A stretch of 64,000 bases of DNA, taken from Cellulomonas sp. JH27-2 (GTDB taxonomy: Bacteria > Actinomycetota > Actinomycetes > Actinomycetales > Cellulomonadaceae). The notes under the pieces are model-generated. The model was not told the origin of the DNA and searched no databases. It saw nothing but the letters and a program-made list of their open reading frames with translations. Location: the NCBI RefSeq assembly GCF_014837175.1, contig NZ_JACYFR010000004.1, positions 62,001 through 126,000 of the forward strand, written 5' to 3'. This document shows positions 33,758 through 43,437 of this stretch, piece by piece (within the stretch, counting starts at the first letter, position 1; each line of letters opens with the position of its first letter). The position numbers and the translations under genes were made by a program.

Positions 33758-34846
33758 GTGACGCAGCCGACCCAGTCCGTGATCCCGTTCCTGCACGCCC
33801 TCGCGAGCACGGGCGGCTCCGACCTGCACTGCAAGGTCGGTTCGGCGCCCCGCGTGCGCGTCGACGGCCGCCTGCGCAAGCTGCAGGTCCCCGACCTCAA
33901 GCCCGCGGACACCGAGCGCATGCTCGAGGAGGTCCTGCCCGACGACCTGGTCGCGGAGTTCCGCCAGTCGCACGAGGCCGACTTCGCGTACTCGCTGCCC
34001 GGCGTCGGCCGGTTCCGTGTCAACGCCTACCAGGCGCGCGGCACGTACGGCATGGTCTTCCGCCGGGTCGCCGTGGGCGCGCAGTCGCTCGGCGACCTGC
34101 ACGTGCCCGAGGTCGTCGGCGAGCTCGCGCTCGAGCCGCGTGGCCTGGTGCTGGTGACGGGCCCGACGGGGTCCGGCAAGACGACGACGCTCGCGTCGAT
34201 GGTCGACCTCATCAACACGTACCGCGAGGTCAACATCGTCACGATCGAGGACCCGATCGAGATCCTGCACCAGGACAAGAAGGCGATCGTCTCCCAGCGT
34301 GAGATCCGCCAGGACACCGCCGACTTCACCTCCGCACTGCGTGCCGCGATGCGTCAGGACCCCGACGTCATCCTCGTCGGTGAGATGCGTGACATCGAGA
34401 CCGTCCGCGCCGCCCTGTCCGCCGCCGAGACCGGTCACCTGGTCCTCTCGACGCTGCACACGATCGACGCGCCCGAGACGATCAACCGCATCGTCGACTT
34501 CTTCCCGCTGCACGAGCAGAAGCAGGTGCGCGTGGCGCTCGCGCAGGCGCTGCGCGGCATCGTCTCCCAGCGCCTGGTGCGGCGCGCCGACGGCGGCGGC
34601 CGCCGGCCCGCGATCGAGGTCATGATCAACACGGGCCGCACGGCCGAGGCGATCCTGGACCCGGCCGAGGCGCCGCCGCTGATCGACCTGATCCGCGAGG
34701 GCGACTACTACAAGATGCAGACGTTCGACCAGCACCTGTTCCAGCTGGTCCGCGACAACGTCATCACGTACGAGGAGGCCGTCTCGGCCTCGTCGAACCC
34801 CCACGACCTGACGGTCGAGCTCCGCCAGGCGGGCCTGGTCGCGTAG
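33758..34846 (+). CDS. pilT: PilT-type twitching motility ATPase
   Basis: Encodes 362 aa from GTG 33758. The N-terminal PAS-like domain has SDLHCKVGSAPRVRVDGRL. The ATPase domain has Walker A VTGPTGSGKTTTLA, the Asp box IEDPIE, Walker B VILVGEMRD, the His box HLVLSTLHT, and the PilT-like AIRE-equivalent region near EVMINTGR. It powers type IV pilus retraction in other bacteria. No other type IV pilus gene lies next to it; the Tad system at 49-53.7 kb uses its own ATPase. Its partner apparatus must be elsewhere. Confidence 0.9.
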   Translation: MTQPTQSVIPFLHALASTGGSDLHCKVGSAPRVRVDGRLRKLQVPDLKPADTERMLEEVLPDDLVAEFRQSHEADFAYSLPGVGRFRVNAYQARGTYGMVFRRVAVGAQSLGDLHVPEVVGELALEPRGLVLVTGPTGSGKTTTLASMVDLINTYREVNIVTIEDPIEILHQDKKAIVSQREIRQDTADFTSALRAAMRQDPDVILVGEMRDIETVRAALSAAETGHLVLSTLHTIDAPETINRIVDFFPLHEQKQVRVALAQALRGIVSQRLVRRADGGGRRPAIEVMINTGRTAEAILDPAEAPPLIDLIREGDYYKMQTFDQHLFQLVRDNVITYEEAVSASSNPHDLTVELRQAGLVA

Positions 34847-34969
34847 CACTTCCCCCTCCGAGCGCGCCCTTCGCGCGTCGAGCGCACCCCATCTAGCGGG
34901 CGCGCTCGATGCGCGAGGGGCGCGCTCGTCGTTGCGGGGGCGCCCGATGGGGGTTGCCCTCTGGAGGGA

Positions 34970-35009
34970 CGCGATATATCTTGTCTTGCGACGGACGAGA
35001 TATATCGCG
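34970..35009. promoter_or_regulatory. Large palindromic operator upstream of the DUF4097-PadR operon
   Basis: Perfect 12-bp arms CGCGATATATCT (34970-34981) and AGATATATCGCG (34998-35009) flank 16 bp and end 13 bp before the DUF4097 start codon. AT-rich ATATATC blocks are conspicuous in this GC-rich DNA. PadR repressors bind ATAT-rich palindromes, and the PadR gene is the second gene of this operon, so autoregulation is likely. Confidence 0.7.
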
Positions 35010-35022
35010 AATGGAGCATGTC

Positions 35023-35826
35023 ATGGCTGAGGAGTCGTGGGTCGTCGGAGGCCCGCAGATCATCGAGGTCGAGCAGGTCGAGGCGCTGCGCGTGCAGCTC
35101 GTCGGTGGGCGGGTGGACGTGGTGGCGCACGACGAGCCGACGACGCGCATCGAGGTGCACTCGGTCGACGGGCGCCCCTTGGAGGTGACGCTCGACGGCG
35201 GTGAGCTGCGCGTCGGCTACCAGTTCACGCTCGGCGGCTGGGAGGGCTGGCTCGAGAAGTTCCGCAACTTCCGGGACAAGGACCGGGCCGACGTGGCCAT
35301 CGCGGTGCCCCGCGACGTGCGCACCAAGCTCGGCACCGTCAGCGCCGAGGGGCTGCTCGCCGGGATCGAGGAGGACGCGTCGGTGTCGACCGTGTCCGGC
35401 TCGCTCGTCACCGACGGGACGCGCGGGCGGCTGTCCGCGCACACGGTCTCCGGCGAGATCGTCGTCCGCGAGCACGCCGGCACCCTCAAGCTCAACACCG
35501 TCTCCGGTGACCTGTCCGCATCCGGCGAGCTGAGCCTCGTGCAGGCGAACTCGGTCTCGGGCGGGCTCACCCTGGACGTCACCGGGGGGTCGGCGTCGGT
35601 CACCGCGTCGACGGTCTCCGGCGACGTCACGCTGCGGCTGCCGCAGGAGCAGGGTGTCAAGCTGCAGGCGCAGTCCGTCTCGGGACGGCTCGTCGTGGAC
35701 GGCGAGGAGTACAAGGGTGGCAAGCCGGGCCAGCGCAAGGTGGACGTCGTGCGCGGCGACGGCACCTGCTTCGTCTCGGCGAACACGGTCTCCGGCCACG
35801 TCACGGTGCTGCGGAGCGCGTCGTGA
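35023..35826 (+). CDS. DUF4097-family beta-strand repeat protein
   Basis: Encodes 267 aa from ATG 35023, with GGAG 7 nt upstream; ATG 35011 would add four residues. From about residue 95 it consists of short repeats centred on the phrase TVSG (STVSGSLV, HTVSGEIV, NTVSGDL, NSVSGGL, STVSGDV), predicted to form a right-handed beta-helix as in DUF4097/DUF4098 proteins. There is no signal peptide or membrane helix, so it is cytoplasmic. It overlaps the PadR gene by 4 nt. The pairing of DUF4097 with PadR is common in Actinobacteria, and its function is unknown. Confidence 0.82.
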   Translation: MAEESWVVGGPQIIEVEQVEALRVQLVGGRVDVVAHDEPTTRIEVHSVDGRPLEVTLDGGELRVGYQFTLGGWEGWLEKFRNFRDKDRADVAIAVPRDVRTKLGTVSAEGLLAGIEEDASVSTVSGSLVTDGTRGRLSAHTVSGEIVVREHAGTLKLNTVSGDLSASGELSLVQANSVSGGLTLDVTGGSASVTASTVSGDVTLRLPQEQGVKLQAQSVSGRLVVDGEEYKGGKPGQRKVDVVRGDGTCFVSANTVSGHVTVLRSAS

Positions 35827-36431
35827 TGGCGCCGGTGTTCGCCCACGGCCAGCTGCGCCTCTACCTGCTCGCGCTGCTCGGGGACGGGCCCAAGCACGGG
35901 TACGAGCTCATCACCGAGCTGACCGCGCGGTTCGGGGGCACGTACCGGCCGAGCGCCGGGACGATCTACCCGCGGCTGTCGCGCCTGGTCGACGAGGGTC
36001 TGGTGACGCGCACCGACGAGGAGCGCAAGAGCGTCTACGCGCTGACCGACGCCGGCCGCGCCGAGCTCGCGTCGCGGCGTGACGAGATCTCGGACCTCGA
36101 GGAGGGCATCGCCGAGACCGTGCGCGAGCGTGCGTTCCAGGTGCGCGACGACGCCCGCGGATCCATGCGCGGCCTGCGGGCCGAGCTGGAGGCGCAGGCC
36201 CGCAAGGCCCGCGCGTCGGCGGTGCCCGGGTACTCGGCGGGCGACGACGCGCGGCACACGGCCCACGCCCGGGCGGCCGAGGCGGAGGGGCTGATCAACA
36301 GGTTCCGTGACGAGGTGCGGGCCGACCTGCGGCGGGCCGCCGCCGCCGGCCGCGTCGACGAGCAGACCGTGGCGCTCGTGCGACGCACGCTCGACGACGC
36401 GCGGCAGGTGCTGCGCGACACGCTGCGGTAG
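35823..36431 (+). CDS. PadR-family transcriptional regulator
   Basis: Encodes 202 aa from GTG 35823 (ATG 35826 is an alternative). The winged-helix domain occupies about residues 8-85 with LRLYLLALLGDGPKHGYELI and YRPSAGTIYPRLSRLVDEGLV, the PadR signature, followed by SVYALTDAGRAEL. Residues about 90-202 are a long helical region for dimerisation. It is coupled to the DUF4097 gene by a GTGA overlap. The likely operator is the palindrome at 34970-35009. Confidence 0.9.
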   Translation: MMAPVFAHGQLRLYLLALLGDGPKHGYELITELTARFGGTYRPSAGTIYPRLSRLVDEGLVTRTDEERKSVYALTDAGRAELASRRDEISDLEEGIAETVRERAFQVRDDARGSMRGLRAELEAQARKARASAVPGYSAGDDARHTAHARAAEAEGLINRFRDEVRADLRRAAAAGRVDEQTVALVRRTLDDARQVLRDTLR

Positions 36432-36467
36432 CCCGCGATGTACCCGTCGGCGGTCGTGCGGGTGGTC

Positions 36468-37061
36468 CTACGCCTCGTCGTCGGGCTGACCCAGCCAGGT
36501 GTGCCAGCCGGTGTGGAGCACGAGCCACGCCATGAGGCCGTAGCCCGCCTGGCTGGGCAGCTCGCCGTCGCCCGCGGCCATGTCGCCGAGCCACTGCTCG
36601 TGCGCCGCCAAGGGGGAGTAGGTGTCGACGTACGGGACGCGCCGCCGGCTCGCGACGTCGCCGAAGGCCGCGGCCAGGTCGGCCAGCCGGTCGGCGTCCG
36701 CGACCTTGCCGGGAGGGGGTCCGACGACGAACGCGGGCACCTTCCACTGCTCGGCGACGTCGAGCACGTTCGCGAGGTTGAGGCGGCTGCGGGCCAACGA
36801 GAGCCCGGCGCCGAGGTCCGCACGCCCGAGCCCGACGACCAGCCGGTTGTCGGCTTCGGGTGACAGGCGCCGGCGCACCTCGTCCTCCCATCGGGCGCCC
36901 AGCTCCGTCGTCGTCTCACCCGGGACCGCGAGCGTGACGACCGTGAGCCTGTCCGCGCCCGTGGTGCGGGCCGCGACGCGGCCCACCCACCCCAGGGCCT
37001 TGGGGTCCCCGGTACCGGCAACCAGCTCGTCGCCGACCACCACGAGCCTCAGCTCACCCAA
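36468..37061 (-). CDS. SGNH/GDSL-like hydrolase fold protein with altered catalytic residues
   Basis: Encodes 197 aa from TTG 37061, chosen because GAGGAG lies 8 nt upstream. RLVVVGDELVAGTG occupies block I, where the catalytic Ser of GDSL is replaced by Glu (GDEL). VVGLGRADLGAG and FVVGPPP correspond to later blocks. At block V I see GELPSQAGYG rather than DxxHP, so the catalytic His also seems to be missing. GDEL versions occur in other Actinobacteria. The protein may be a non-hydrolytic relative or use other residues. Confidence 0.68.
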   Translation of the reverse strand: MGELRLVVVGDELVAGTGDPKALGWVGRVAARTTGADRLTVVTLAVPGETTTELGARWEDEVRRRLSPEADNRLVVGLGRADLGAGLSLARSRLNLANVLDVAEQWKVPAFVVGPPPGKVADADRLADLAAAFGDVASRRRVPYVDTYSPLAAHEQWLGDMAAGDGELPSQAGYGLMAWLVLHTGWHTWLGQPDDEA

Positions 37062-37167
37062 CGCCACCACTCCTCGGTCTCGGTCCAACCGTCCGGTCCT
37101 CTGCTGAGCCCCAGTGTCTCAGGCCGTCCTGGTGCGGAGCTCGCTGCGTGAGCGTGTCGCGGGTGCG

Positions 37168-37203
37168 ACGAAGGCCACCCCCTGCGCAGGGGGTGGCCTT
37201 CGT
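37168..37203 (-). terminator. Terminator of kgd
   Basis: A perfect 17-bp inverted repeat (37168-37184 with 37187-37203) starts 16 nt after the kgd stop, in the minus direction. It is among the most stable hairpins in the window, and its loop reduces to TGCG or TGCGCA. Confidence 0.85.
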
Positions 37204-37219
37204 GGTCAGCGGGCCGACG

Positions 37220-40200
37220 TCAGCGGGCGAAGGCCTGCTCGACGAGCGATGCCTGCTGGGCCTGGTGCTTCTTGGCCGAACCCGCCGCGGGCGACGCCGA
37301 CTCGGGACGCGACACGACGCGCAGCGTGCGACCGAGCAGCTGCGGCAGGTGCATCGAGACGAACGACCACGGACCCTGGTTCTGCGGCTCGTCCTGGACC
37401 CACACCAGCTCGGCACCGTCGTAGGGCGCGAGCGCCTCCTTCGCCGCCTCGCCGTCGAGCGGGTACAGCTGCTCGACGCGGACGATCGCGGTGCGCTCGT
37501 CGCCGGACTTCGCGCGCTGCGCCAGCAGGTCCCAGTAGACCTTGCCCGAGCAGAGCAGGACCCGGTCCACCTGGCCGGCCTTGGCGGCGGCCAGGTCGTC
37601 CCCGATGACCGGCCGGAACGTGCCCGAGGTGAAGTCCTCCACCGCGGACGCGCCCGCCTTGAGGCGCAGCATCGACTTGGGCGTGAAGACCACCAGCGGC
37701 TTGCGCGGGCGCTGGTAGGCCTGGCGGCGCAGCAGGTGGAAGTGCGACGCGGGCGTCGACGGCTGGGCCACGATCATGTTGTCCTGCGCGCACAGCTGCA
37801 GGAACCGCTCGATGCGGCCCGACGAGTGGTCGGGCCCCTGGCCCTCGTAGCCGTGCGGCAGCAGCAGCACGACCGACGAGCGCTGGGCCCACTTCTGCTC
37901 GGCAGACGAGATGAACTCGTCGATGATCGTCTGGGCGCCGTTGACGAAGTCGCCGAACTGCGCCTCCCACAGCACCAGCGCGTCCGGGCGCTCCACGGAG
38001 TAGCCGTACTCGAAGCCGAGCGCGGCGTACTCGCTCAGCGAGGAGTCGTACACCCAGAACTTCGCCTGGTCCTGCGACAGGTACAGCAGCGGCGTCCACT
38101 CGGCGCCCGTCTCGCGGTCGTGCATGACCGCGTGACGCTGCACGAACGTGCCGCGACGCGAGTCCTGCCCGGCCAGGCGCACCGGGGTGCCCTCCACGAG
38201 CAGCGACCCGAACGCGAGCAGCTCGCCGTAGCCCCAGTCGATGCCACCCTCGCGCGACATCTGCTCGCGCTTGGCGAGCAGCTGCGCCAGCTTGGGGTGG
38301 ACGGTGAAGCCCTCCGGCGGACGCACGTGCGCCTTGCCGATCCGCTCCAGGGTGTCGGCCTCGATCGCCGTCTTCCACCCGACCATCACACCAGCGTCCT
38401 CGAGCTGCGACTCCGGGCGCTCCAGACCGGCCACGGCCTCGGCGGGCGGGGGCGTCCAGCCGTCCTCGCGAGTCTCGGCGAACACGCGCTCCAGCTGCTG
38501 CTGGTAGTCCTGCAGCACCTGCTCCGCGTCGTCCATCGTCAGGTCGCCGCGCGCCACGAGCGTCTCGGTGTAGAGCTTGCGCACCGAGCGCTTGGCCTCG
38601 ATGAGGTTGTACATGAGCGGCTGCGTCATCGACGGGTCGTCGCCCTCGTTGTGACCGCGGCGGCGGTAGCACAGCATGTCGATGATGACGTCGCGGTCGA
38701 ACTGCTCGCGGTACTCGAACGCCAGCTCGGCGGCGCGGACGCACGCCTCGGGGTCGTCGCCGTTCACGTGGAAGATCGGCACCTGGAGGCCCTTGGCCAC
38801 GTCGGTCGCGTACTGCGAGGAGCGCGACGACGACGGGCCCGTGGTGAAGCCGACCTGGTTGTTGATGATCACGTGGATCGTGCCGCCGGTGCGGTAGCCG
38901 CGCAGCTGCGCCAGGTTGAGGGTCTCGAAGACCACGCCCTGGCCGGCGAACGCCGCGTCACCGTGGATGAGGATCGGCAGGACGGAGAAGCCGTCGCCGC
39001 CCAGGTCGATGCGGTCCTGCTTGGCGCGCACGATGCCCTCGAGGACGGGGTCGACGGCCTCGAGGTGCGACGGGTTCGCGGCCAGGTAGACCTGCGTCGT
39101 CGCCCCGGACTCGGCCGTGAACGTGCCCTCGGTGCCCAGGTGGTACTTCACGTCGCCCGAGCCCTGGACCGACTTGGGGTCCTGGTTGCCCTCGAACTCG
39201 CTGAAGATCTGCGCGTACGACTTGCCCGCGATGTTCGCCAGGATGTTCAGGCGGCCTCGGTGGGCCATGCCAATGCCGACCTCGTCGAGGCCGTTGTCGG
39301 CGGCCTTGGACAGGATCGCGTCGAGCAGCGGGATGACGGACTCGCCGCCCTCCAGCGAGAAGCGCTTCTGGCCCACGTACTTGGTCTGCAGGAACGTCTC
39401 GAACGCCTCGGCTGCGTTGAGGCGGCGCAGGATGCGGACCTGGTCCTCACGCGGCGTGCGGGCGTAGCCCGACTCCAGGCGCTCCTGGAGCCAGCGGCGC
39501 TGGCGCGGGTCCTGCAGGTGCATGTACTCGATGCCCGTGGTGCGGCAGTACGAGTCGCGCAGCAGGCCCAGCACGTCGCGGAGCTTGGCGCGCGGCTTGC
39601 CGGTGAACCCGCCGGTGGGGAACGAGCGGTCCAGGTCCCACAGCGTCAGGCCGTGGGTCTGGATGTCCAGGTCCGGGTGCTTGCGCTGGCGGTACGCGAG
39701 CGGGTCGGTGTCCGCCATGAGGTGGCCGCGCGAGCGGAACGAGTGGATGAGCTCGCCGATGCGGGCCGGCTTGATGGCCTCCGCGTCCGGGTCGCTGGAG
39801 GTGTCGCGGACCCAGCGCACGGGCTCGTACGGCACGCGCAGTGCCGCGAAGACACGGTCGTAGAAGCCGTCCTCGCCCAGCAGCTTCACACCCAGGATGC
39901 GCAGGAAGTCGCCCGACTGCGCGCCCTGGATGATCCGGTGGTCGTACGTGCTGGTCAGCGTCAGGACCTTCGAGACGCCCATGACGTTGAGGCGGTCCTC
40001 GGACGTGCCCGCGAACTCTGCGGGGTAGTCCATCGCGCCGACGCCGATGATCGTGCCCTGCCCCTGCATGAGGCGCGGCACCGAGTGGACGGTACCGATC
40101 GTGCCGGGGTTGGTCAGCGAGATCGTCGTGCCGGCGAAGTCGTCGACCGTCAGCTTGTTGCCGCGCGCACGGCGCACGACGTCCTCGTAGGCGCTCCAGA

Positions 40201-41098
40201 ACTGCGCGAAGTCGAGCGTGTCCGCCTTCTTGATCGACGGGACCATGAGCTGACGCGTGCCGTCCGGCTTGGCCAGGTCGATCGCGATGCCGAGGTTGAC
40301 GTGGGCCGGCTGCGTGAAGCCCGGCTTGCCGTCGATCGGGGTGTACGCGGCGTTCATGGCGGGCATCTGCTCGAGCGCCTCGACCAGCGCGAAGCCGATC
40401 AGGTGCGTGAACGAGATCTTGCCGCCGCGGCCGCGGGACAGGTGGTTGTTGATGACGATGCGGTTGTCGACCATCAGCTTGGCCGGCACGGCGCGCACCG
40501 ACGTCGCCGTGGGGACCTCGAGCGAGGCCTCCATGTTGGTGACCACGCGAGCTGCCGGGCCGCGCAGCTTCTGCACGTCGTCGACGGCCCCGTCGGCCTG
40601 CGCCGTGGCCTTGAGCGCGGCCTCGGCGTACGGCGCGGTCGCGGGCTGCGCGGTGGCGACCGGGGAAGACACGGGCGCCGGCTCGGCGTCCACGGTCTTC
40701 GTCGCCGCGCTCGCGGTCGGGTCGGCCGGCAGGTGCTTCGGCTTGGGCGGGAGCGCCGTGGGGACGGCCGGCATCGGCTCGTCCTTCGAGGGCGCCTCCT
40801 TGACCTGCGTCGGCTGGGCCCTCGGGGGAGCGGGAGCGTCCGTGGCGGGAGCGGCACCGTTGCCGTTCGTCGTCGCATCCTGCTCGCCGGGCTTGTAGCC
40901 CTCGAAGAAGTCCCACCACGCGGGGTCCACCGCGTTCTTGTCCTTCAGGTACTGCTCGTACAACTCGTCCACGAGCCATTCGTTCGCGCCGAAATCGGCA
41001 CGGATCGAGTCAGGCTCCGCCTTCTGGGACACGCGAGGATCGCCCACTTCCGCTGCGGACCTCGTCCGCGTCGTTGCCGGTTCTGTCGGCGTCAACAC
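37220..41098 (-). CDS. kgd: Multifunctional 2-oxoglutarate dehydrogenase/decarboxylase (OdhA/Kgd, E1-E2 fusion)
   Basis: Encodes 1292 aa. Residues about 34-70 are the E1o N-terminal helix ([18 protein letters not shown]), and 71-175 an Ala/Pro/Lys-rich linker. Residues about 176-410 are an E2-like succinyltransferase domain with [11 protein letters not shown]. From about 430 is the thiamine-diphosphate E1 domain, with [20 protein letters not shown] and [12 protein letters not shown]. There is no lipoyl domain, as in Corynebacterium OdhA and mycobacterial Kgd, which work with the pyruvate dehydrogenase E2. GTG 41098 has GGGAAGG upstream; GTG 41032 (VSQKAEP) is an alternative closer to homologue N-termini. 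Confidence 0.95.
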   Translation of the reverse strand: MLTPTEPATTRTRSAAEVGDPRVSQKAEPDSIRADFGANEWLVDELYEQYLKDKNAVDPAWWDFFEGYKPGEQDATTNGNGAAPATDAPAPPRAQPTQVKEAPSKDEPMPAVPTALPPKPKHLPADPTASAATKTVDAEPAPVSSPVATAQPATAPYAEAALKATAQADGAVDDVQKLRGPAARVVTNMEASLEVPTATSVRAVPAKLMVDNRIVINNHLSRGRGGKISFTHLIGFALVEALEQMPAMNAAYTPIDGKPGFTQPAHVNLGIAIDLAKPDGTRQLMVPSIKKADTLDFAQFWSAYEDVVRRARGNKLTVDDFAGTTISLTNPGTIGTVHSVPRLMQGQGTIIGVGAMDYPAEFAGTSEDRLNVMGVSKVLTLTSTYDHRIIQGAQSGDFLRILGVKLLGEDGFYDRVFAALRVPYEPVRWVRDTSSDPDAEAIKPARIGELIHSFRSRGHLMADTDPLAYRQRKHPDLDIQTHGLTLWDLDRSFPTGGFTGKPRAKLRDVLGLLRDSYCRTTGIEYMHLQDPRQRRWLQERLESGYARTPREDQVRILRRLNAAEAFETFLQTKYVGQKRFSLEGGESVIPLLDAILSKAADNGLDEVGIGMAHRGRLNILANIAGKSYAQIFSEFEGNQDPKSVQGSGDVKYHLGTEGTFTAESGATTQVYLAANPSHLEAVDPVLEGIVRAKQDRIDLGGDGFSVLPILIHGDAAFAGQGVVFETLNLAQLRGYRTGGTIHVIINNQVGFTTGPSSSRSSQYATDVAKGLQVPIFHVNGDDPEACVRAAELAFEYREQFDRDVIIDMLCYRRRGHNEGDDPSMTQPLMYNLIEAKRSVRKLYTETLVARGDLTMDDAEQVLQDYQQQLERVFAETREDGWTPPPAEAVAGLERPESQLEDAGVMVGWKTAIEADTLERIGKAHVRPPEGFTVHPKLAQLLAKREQMSREGGIDWGYGELLAFGSLLVEGTPVRLAGQDSRRGTFVQRHAVMHDRETGAEWTPLLYLSQDQAKFWVYDSSLSEYAALGFEYGYSVERPDALVLWEAQFGDFVNGAQTIIDEFISSAEQKWAQRSSVVLLLPHGYEGQGPDHSSGRIERFLQLCAQDNMIVAQPSTPASHFHLLRRQAYQRPRKPLVVFTPKSMLRLKAGASAVEDFTSGTFRPVIGDDLAAAKAGQVDRVLLCSGKVYWDLLAQRAKSGDERTAIVRVEQLYPLDGEAAKEALAPYDGAELVWVQDEPQNQGPWSFVSMHLPQLLGRTLRVVSRPESASPAAGSAKKHQAQQASLVEQAFAR

Positions 41099-41300
41099 TA
41101 CGGCCTTCCCGCGGTCCCACGACTCGGGGAAACGGCCAGATCGGACACCGGGCGAGACCTCTTCACCTGCTCGACACAGCACGGTCAAATCCGGGCAAGG
41201 ACACCGGCTCCCCGCCCTCAAGCGCAGGTCGACGGACGCCCTCGCAGGTCATGGTTTGACCGCCCCGCTGAGACGGCGCCGCGCGGGCTCGGTCGGATGC

Positions 41301-41328
41301 CCGGGCGGTGCCGCTCGGTACCGCCCGG
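41301..41328 (-). terminator. Hairpin after the histidine kinase gene
   Basis: CCGGGCGGT (41301-41309) and ACCGCCCGG (41320-41328) form a 9-bp stem with a 10-nt loop, 11 nt past the kinase stop on the minus strand. There is no T-run. It separates the two-component genes from kgd; the remaining 200 bp up to kgd show no gene. Confidence 0.55.
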
Positions 41329-41339
41329 TGTCGGGTTCC

Positions 41340-42470
41340 TCACAGGGTGGTGAGCGCGGCGATCTCGCCCGTCGGCGGGGCGCCCGAGGCGGGCAGCGTC
41401 ACACGCATCGTGCACCCCGTCTCGGTGTCGGCCACCTCGATGCGGCCGCCGTGCAGCTCCACGGCCCAGCGGACGATGGCCAGACCCAGCCCGGTGCCGC
41501 CCGTCGAGACCTGGCCGGTGGTCGCCGGGCTGTTCCCCCGCACGAACCGCTCGAACACGTGCGCGCGCTGGGCGGCGGCGATGCCGGGGCCGTTGTCGAT
41601 CACGTCGATGCGCACGTCGCTGCCCACGCGGCTGGCCTCGAGCCGCACCTCGTCGTCGGCAGGGGAGTGCCGCGCGGCGTTGTGCAGGAGGTTGGCGACC
41701 ACCTGGTGCAGGCGCTCCGGGTCCGCCGGGACCGACAGGTCGGGGGGCTGCACGCTGACCGGGAAGCGCAGGTGCTTGTCGGCGCCGACGAGCTGGGCGC
41801 CGTCGGCGGCCTCCTGCAGGAAGTCCGCGAGCCGCACCTGGCTGATCTCCAGGGGCGCGTCGCCGGCCTCGAGACGGGACAGGTCCAGCAGGTAGGTCAC
41901 CAGGCGCCCCAGCCGCTCGGTCTGGGCGAGCGCCGCCTCCATGGTCGCGGGGTCCGCCTCGTCGACGCCGTCGACGATGTTCTCGAGCTGGGCCTGCAGC
42001 GCGGTCACCGGGGTGCGCAGCTCGTGCGACACGTTCGCGACGAGCTCGCGGCGGAACTGGTCGTTCTGCTGCAGGTCGTCGGCCATGGTGTTGAACGCCT
42101 CGGCGAGCTGCCCCACCTCGTCCGCGCTCGTCGCGCGCACGCGCCACGTGTAGTCGCCGGACGCCATCTGCCGTGCCGCGTGCGTCATCTCGCGCAGCGG
42201 CGACGTCATGCCCCGGGCCAGGACCTGGGTGAGCACCAGGGAGATGACGATGGCCAGCGGAAGCGTCCTCGTCGGGCCCAGGTGCTTGGACAGCCCCAGC
42301 CACGTGATGAACGACGCGAGCGTGACGGTGGCCGCCACGAGCACACCCAGCTTGACCTTGATCGAGCTGAACCGGTCGAGCGGACGGACGTCCGGGAGCC
42401 GCGAGCGGCCGGGCTCGCCGCGCACGTGCCGGGGGACGACCGCCACGGGGTCAGGCGCCGTCCTGCTCAT
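41340..42470 (-). CDS. Sensor histidine kinase
   Basis: Encodes 376 aa. Two membrane helices lie at about residues 40-60 and 70-87 with almost no periplasmic loop. A HAMP domain follows (PLREMTHAARQMASGDY). The phospho-acceptor His is in FRRELVANVSHELRTPVTAL. The ATPase has N box HQVVANLLHNAARHSP, G1 IDVIDNGPGI and G2 GGTGLGLAIV. ATG 42470 lies inside the end of the response regulator gene (20-nt overlap), so the pair is coupled. The tiny extracellular loop suggests a membrane-embedded or indirect signal. Confidence 0.9.
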   Translation of the reverse strand: MSRTAPDPVAVVPRHVRGEPGRSRLPDVRPLDRFSSIKVKLGVLVAATVTLASFITWLGLSKHLGPTRTLPLAIVISLVLTQVLARGMTSPLREMTHAARQMASGDYTWRVRATSADEVGQLAEAFNTMADDLQQNDQFRRELVANVSHELRTPVTALQAQLENIVDGVDEADPATMEAALAQTERLGRLVTYLLDLSRLEAGDAPLEISQVRLADFLQEAADGAQLVGADKHLRFPVSVQPPDLSVPADPERLHQVVANLLHNAARHSPADDEVRLEASRVGSDVRIDVIDNGPGIAAAQRAHVFERFVRGNSPATTGQVSTGGTGLGLAIVRWAVELHGGRIEVADTETGCTMRVTLPASGAPPTGEIAALTTL

Positions 42471-43212
42471 GGGTGTCGGCCGGCTCGAAGGCGTACCCGA
42501 CGCCGTGCACGGTGCGGATGAGGTCCGGGCCAAGCTTGCGACGCAGCGCCTTGATGTGGGAGTCGACGGTCCGCGTGCCGCTCGCGTCCACCCAGTCCCA
42601 GACCTCGGCGAGCAGGCGCTCGCGGGTCAGCACCGTGCGCGGGCTCGCGACGAGCGCGAGGAGCAGGTCGAACTCGGTGGGCGTCAGGTGCACCTCGGCG
42701 CCGTCGCGGGTCACGCGCCGCTGGGCGCGGTCGATCAGCACGTCGCCGATCTCGACCGGCGGGTCGGGCTGGGCCGCGACGGCCAGCTCGGCCGCCTGCG
42801 CGGCGCGCTCGGTGCGCCGCAGGAGCGCCTTGGTGCGGGCGACGAGCTCGCGCATCGAGAAGGGCTTGGTCATGTAGTCGTCGGCACCGACGCCCAGGCC
42901 GATCAGCATGTCCGTCTCGTCGTCGCGGGCCGTGAGCATGAGGACCGGGACGGGACGCTCCGCCTGGATGCGTCGGCACACCTCGAGCCCGTCGATCCCG
43001 GGGAGCATGACGTCCAGGACCACGACGTCGGGCTGGAGCGTGGCGGCGCGCTCGACGCCCAGCAGACCGTCACCGACGGCCTCGACCGCCCAGCCCTCCG
43101 CCGCGAGGCGGCGCGCGATGGCCTGCGCGATCGCGGGCTCGTCCTCGACGACCAGCACCGTCGTGGACCCGCGCCCTGGCGCGGGCACCCGTGCACCGCT
43201 CGGAGTCGTCAT
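42451..43212 (-). CDS. OmpR-family response regulator
   Basis: Encodes 253 aa. The receiver domain has acidic pocket VLVVEDEP, phospho-Asp VVVLDVMLPG and Lys in YMTKPFSMREL. The winged-helix output domain is at about 150-250 (HLTPTEFDLLLALVASP, GTRTVDSHIKALRRKL, VGYAFEP). CAATCT lies 6 nt before ATG 43212, so it is probably leaderless. It precedes and overlaps the kinase gene. Target genes are not evident; kgd follows on the same strand behind a hairpin. Confidence 0.92.
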   Translation of the reverse strand: MTTPSGARVPAPGRGSTTVLVVEDEPAIAQAIARRLAAEGWAVEAVGDGLLGVERAATLQPDVVVLDVMLPGIDGLEVCRRIQAERPVPVLMLTARDDETDMLIGLGVGADDYMTKPFSMRELVARTKALLRRTERAAQAAELAVAAQPDPPVEIGDVLIDRAQRRVTRDGAEVHLTPTEFDLLLALVASPRTVLTRERLLAEVWDWVDASGTRTVDSHIKALRRKLGPDLIRTVHGVGYAFEPADTHEQDGA

Positions 43213-43320
43213 GCGCCCAGATTGGCACACGACGCGCGTCGTCGGGCGTTGTCCGTGCCGGACGCGCCTGTGGACGAACCCCGACGAGCGGCGCGCTCCC
43301 GCTTTACGATAGGTCGCACC

Positions 43321-43437
43321 ATGAGCAGCTCAAGTCGCTGCCGGCGTCCCGCCCAGGCCTGCAGGCCAGGGCCCGACCGTGCCGGCCCCCTCGCTGAACT
43401 GTCCACCGCCCCGAACCACCGGGGCCCCGAGTGCTGA
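43321..43437 (+). CDS. Possible 38-residue leader or upstream open frame
   Basis: ATG 43321 lies 10 nt after TACGAT (43305-43310) and opens a 39-codon frame rich in Arg, Pro and Cys. Its stop at 43435-43437 overlaps the GTG of the CNNM gene at 43431. If translated, it could couple translation to that gene. There is no homologue I recognise, and the composition is close to random GC-rich frames, so it may be non-coding leader. Confidence 0.25.
   Translation: MSSSSRCRRPAQACRPGPDRAGPLAELSTAPNHRGPEC

Noticed and set aside
37148..41353. A 1401-codon open frame antisense to kgd on the plus strand
   Set aside because: Its product is Arg/His/Asp/Leu-rich with no domain, as expected from the complement of a strongly GC3-biased gene. 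The kgd frame has full family motifs.
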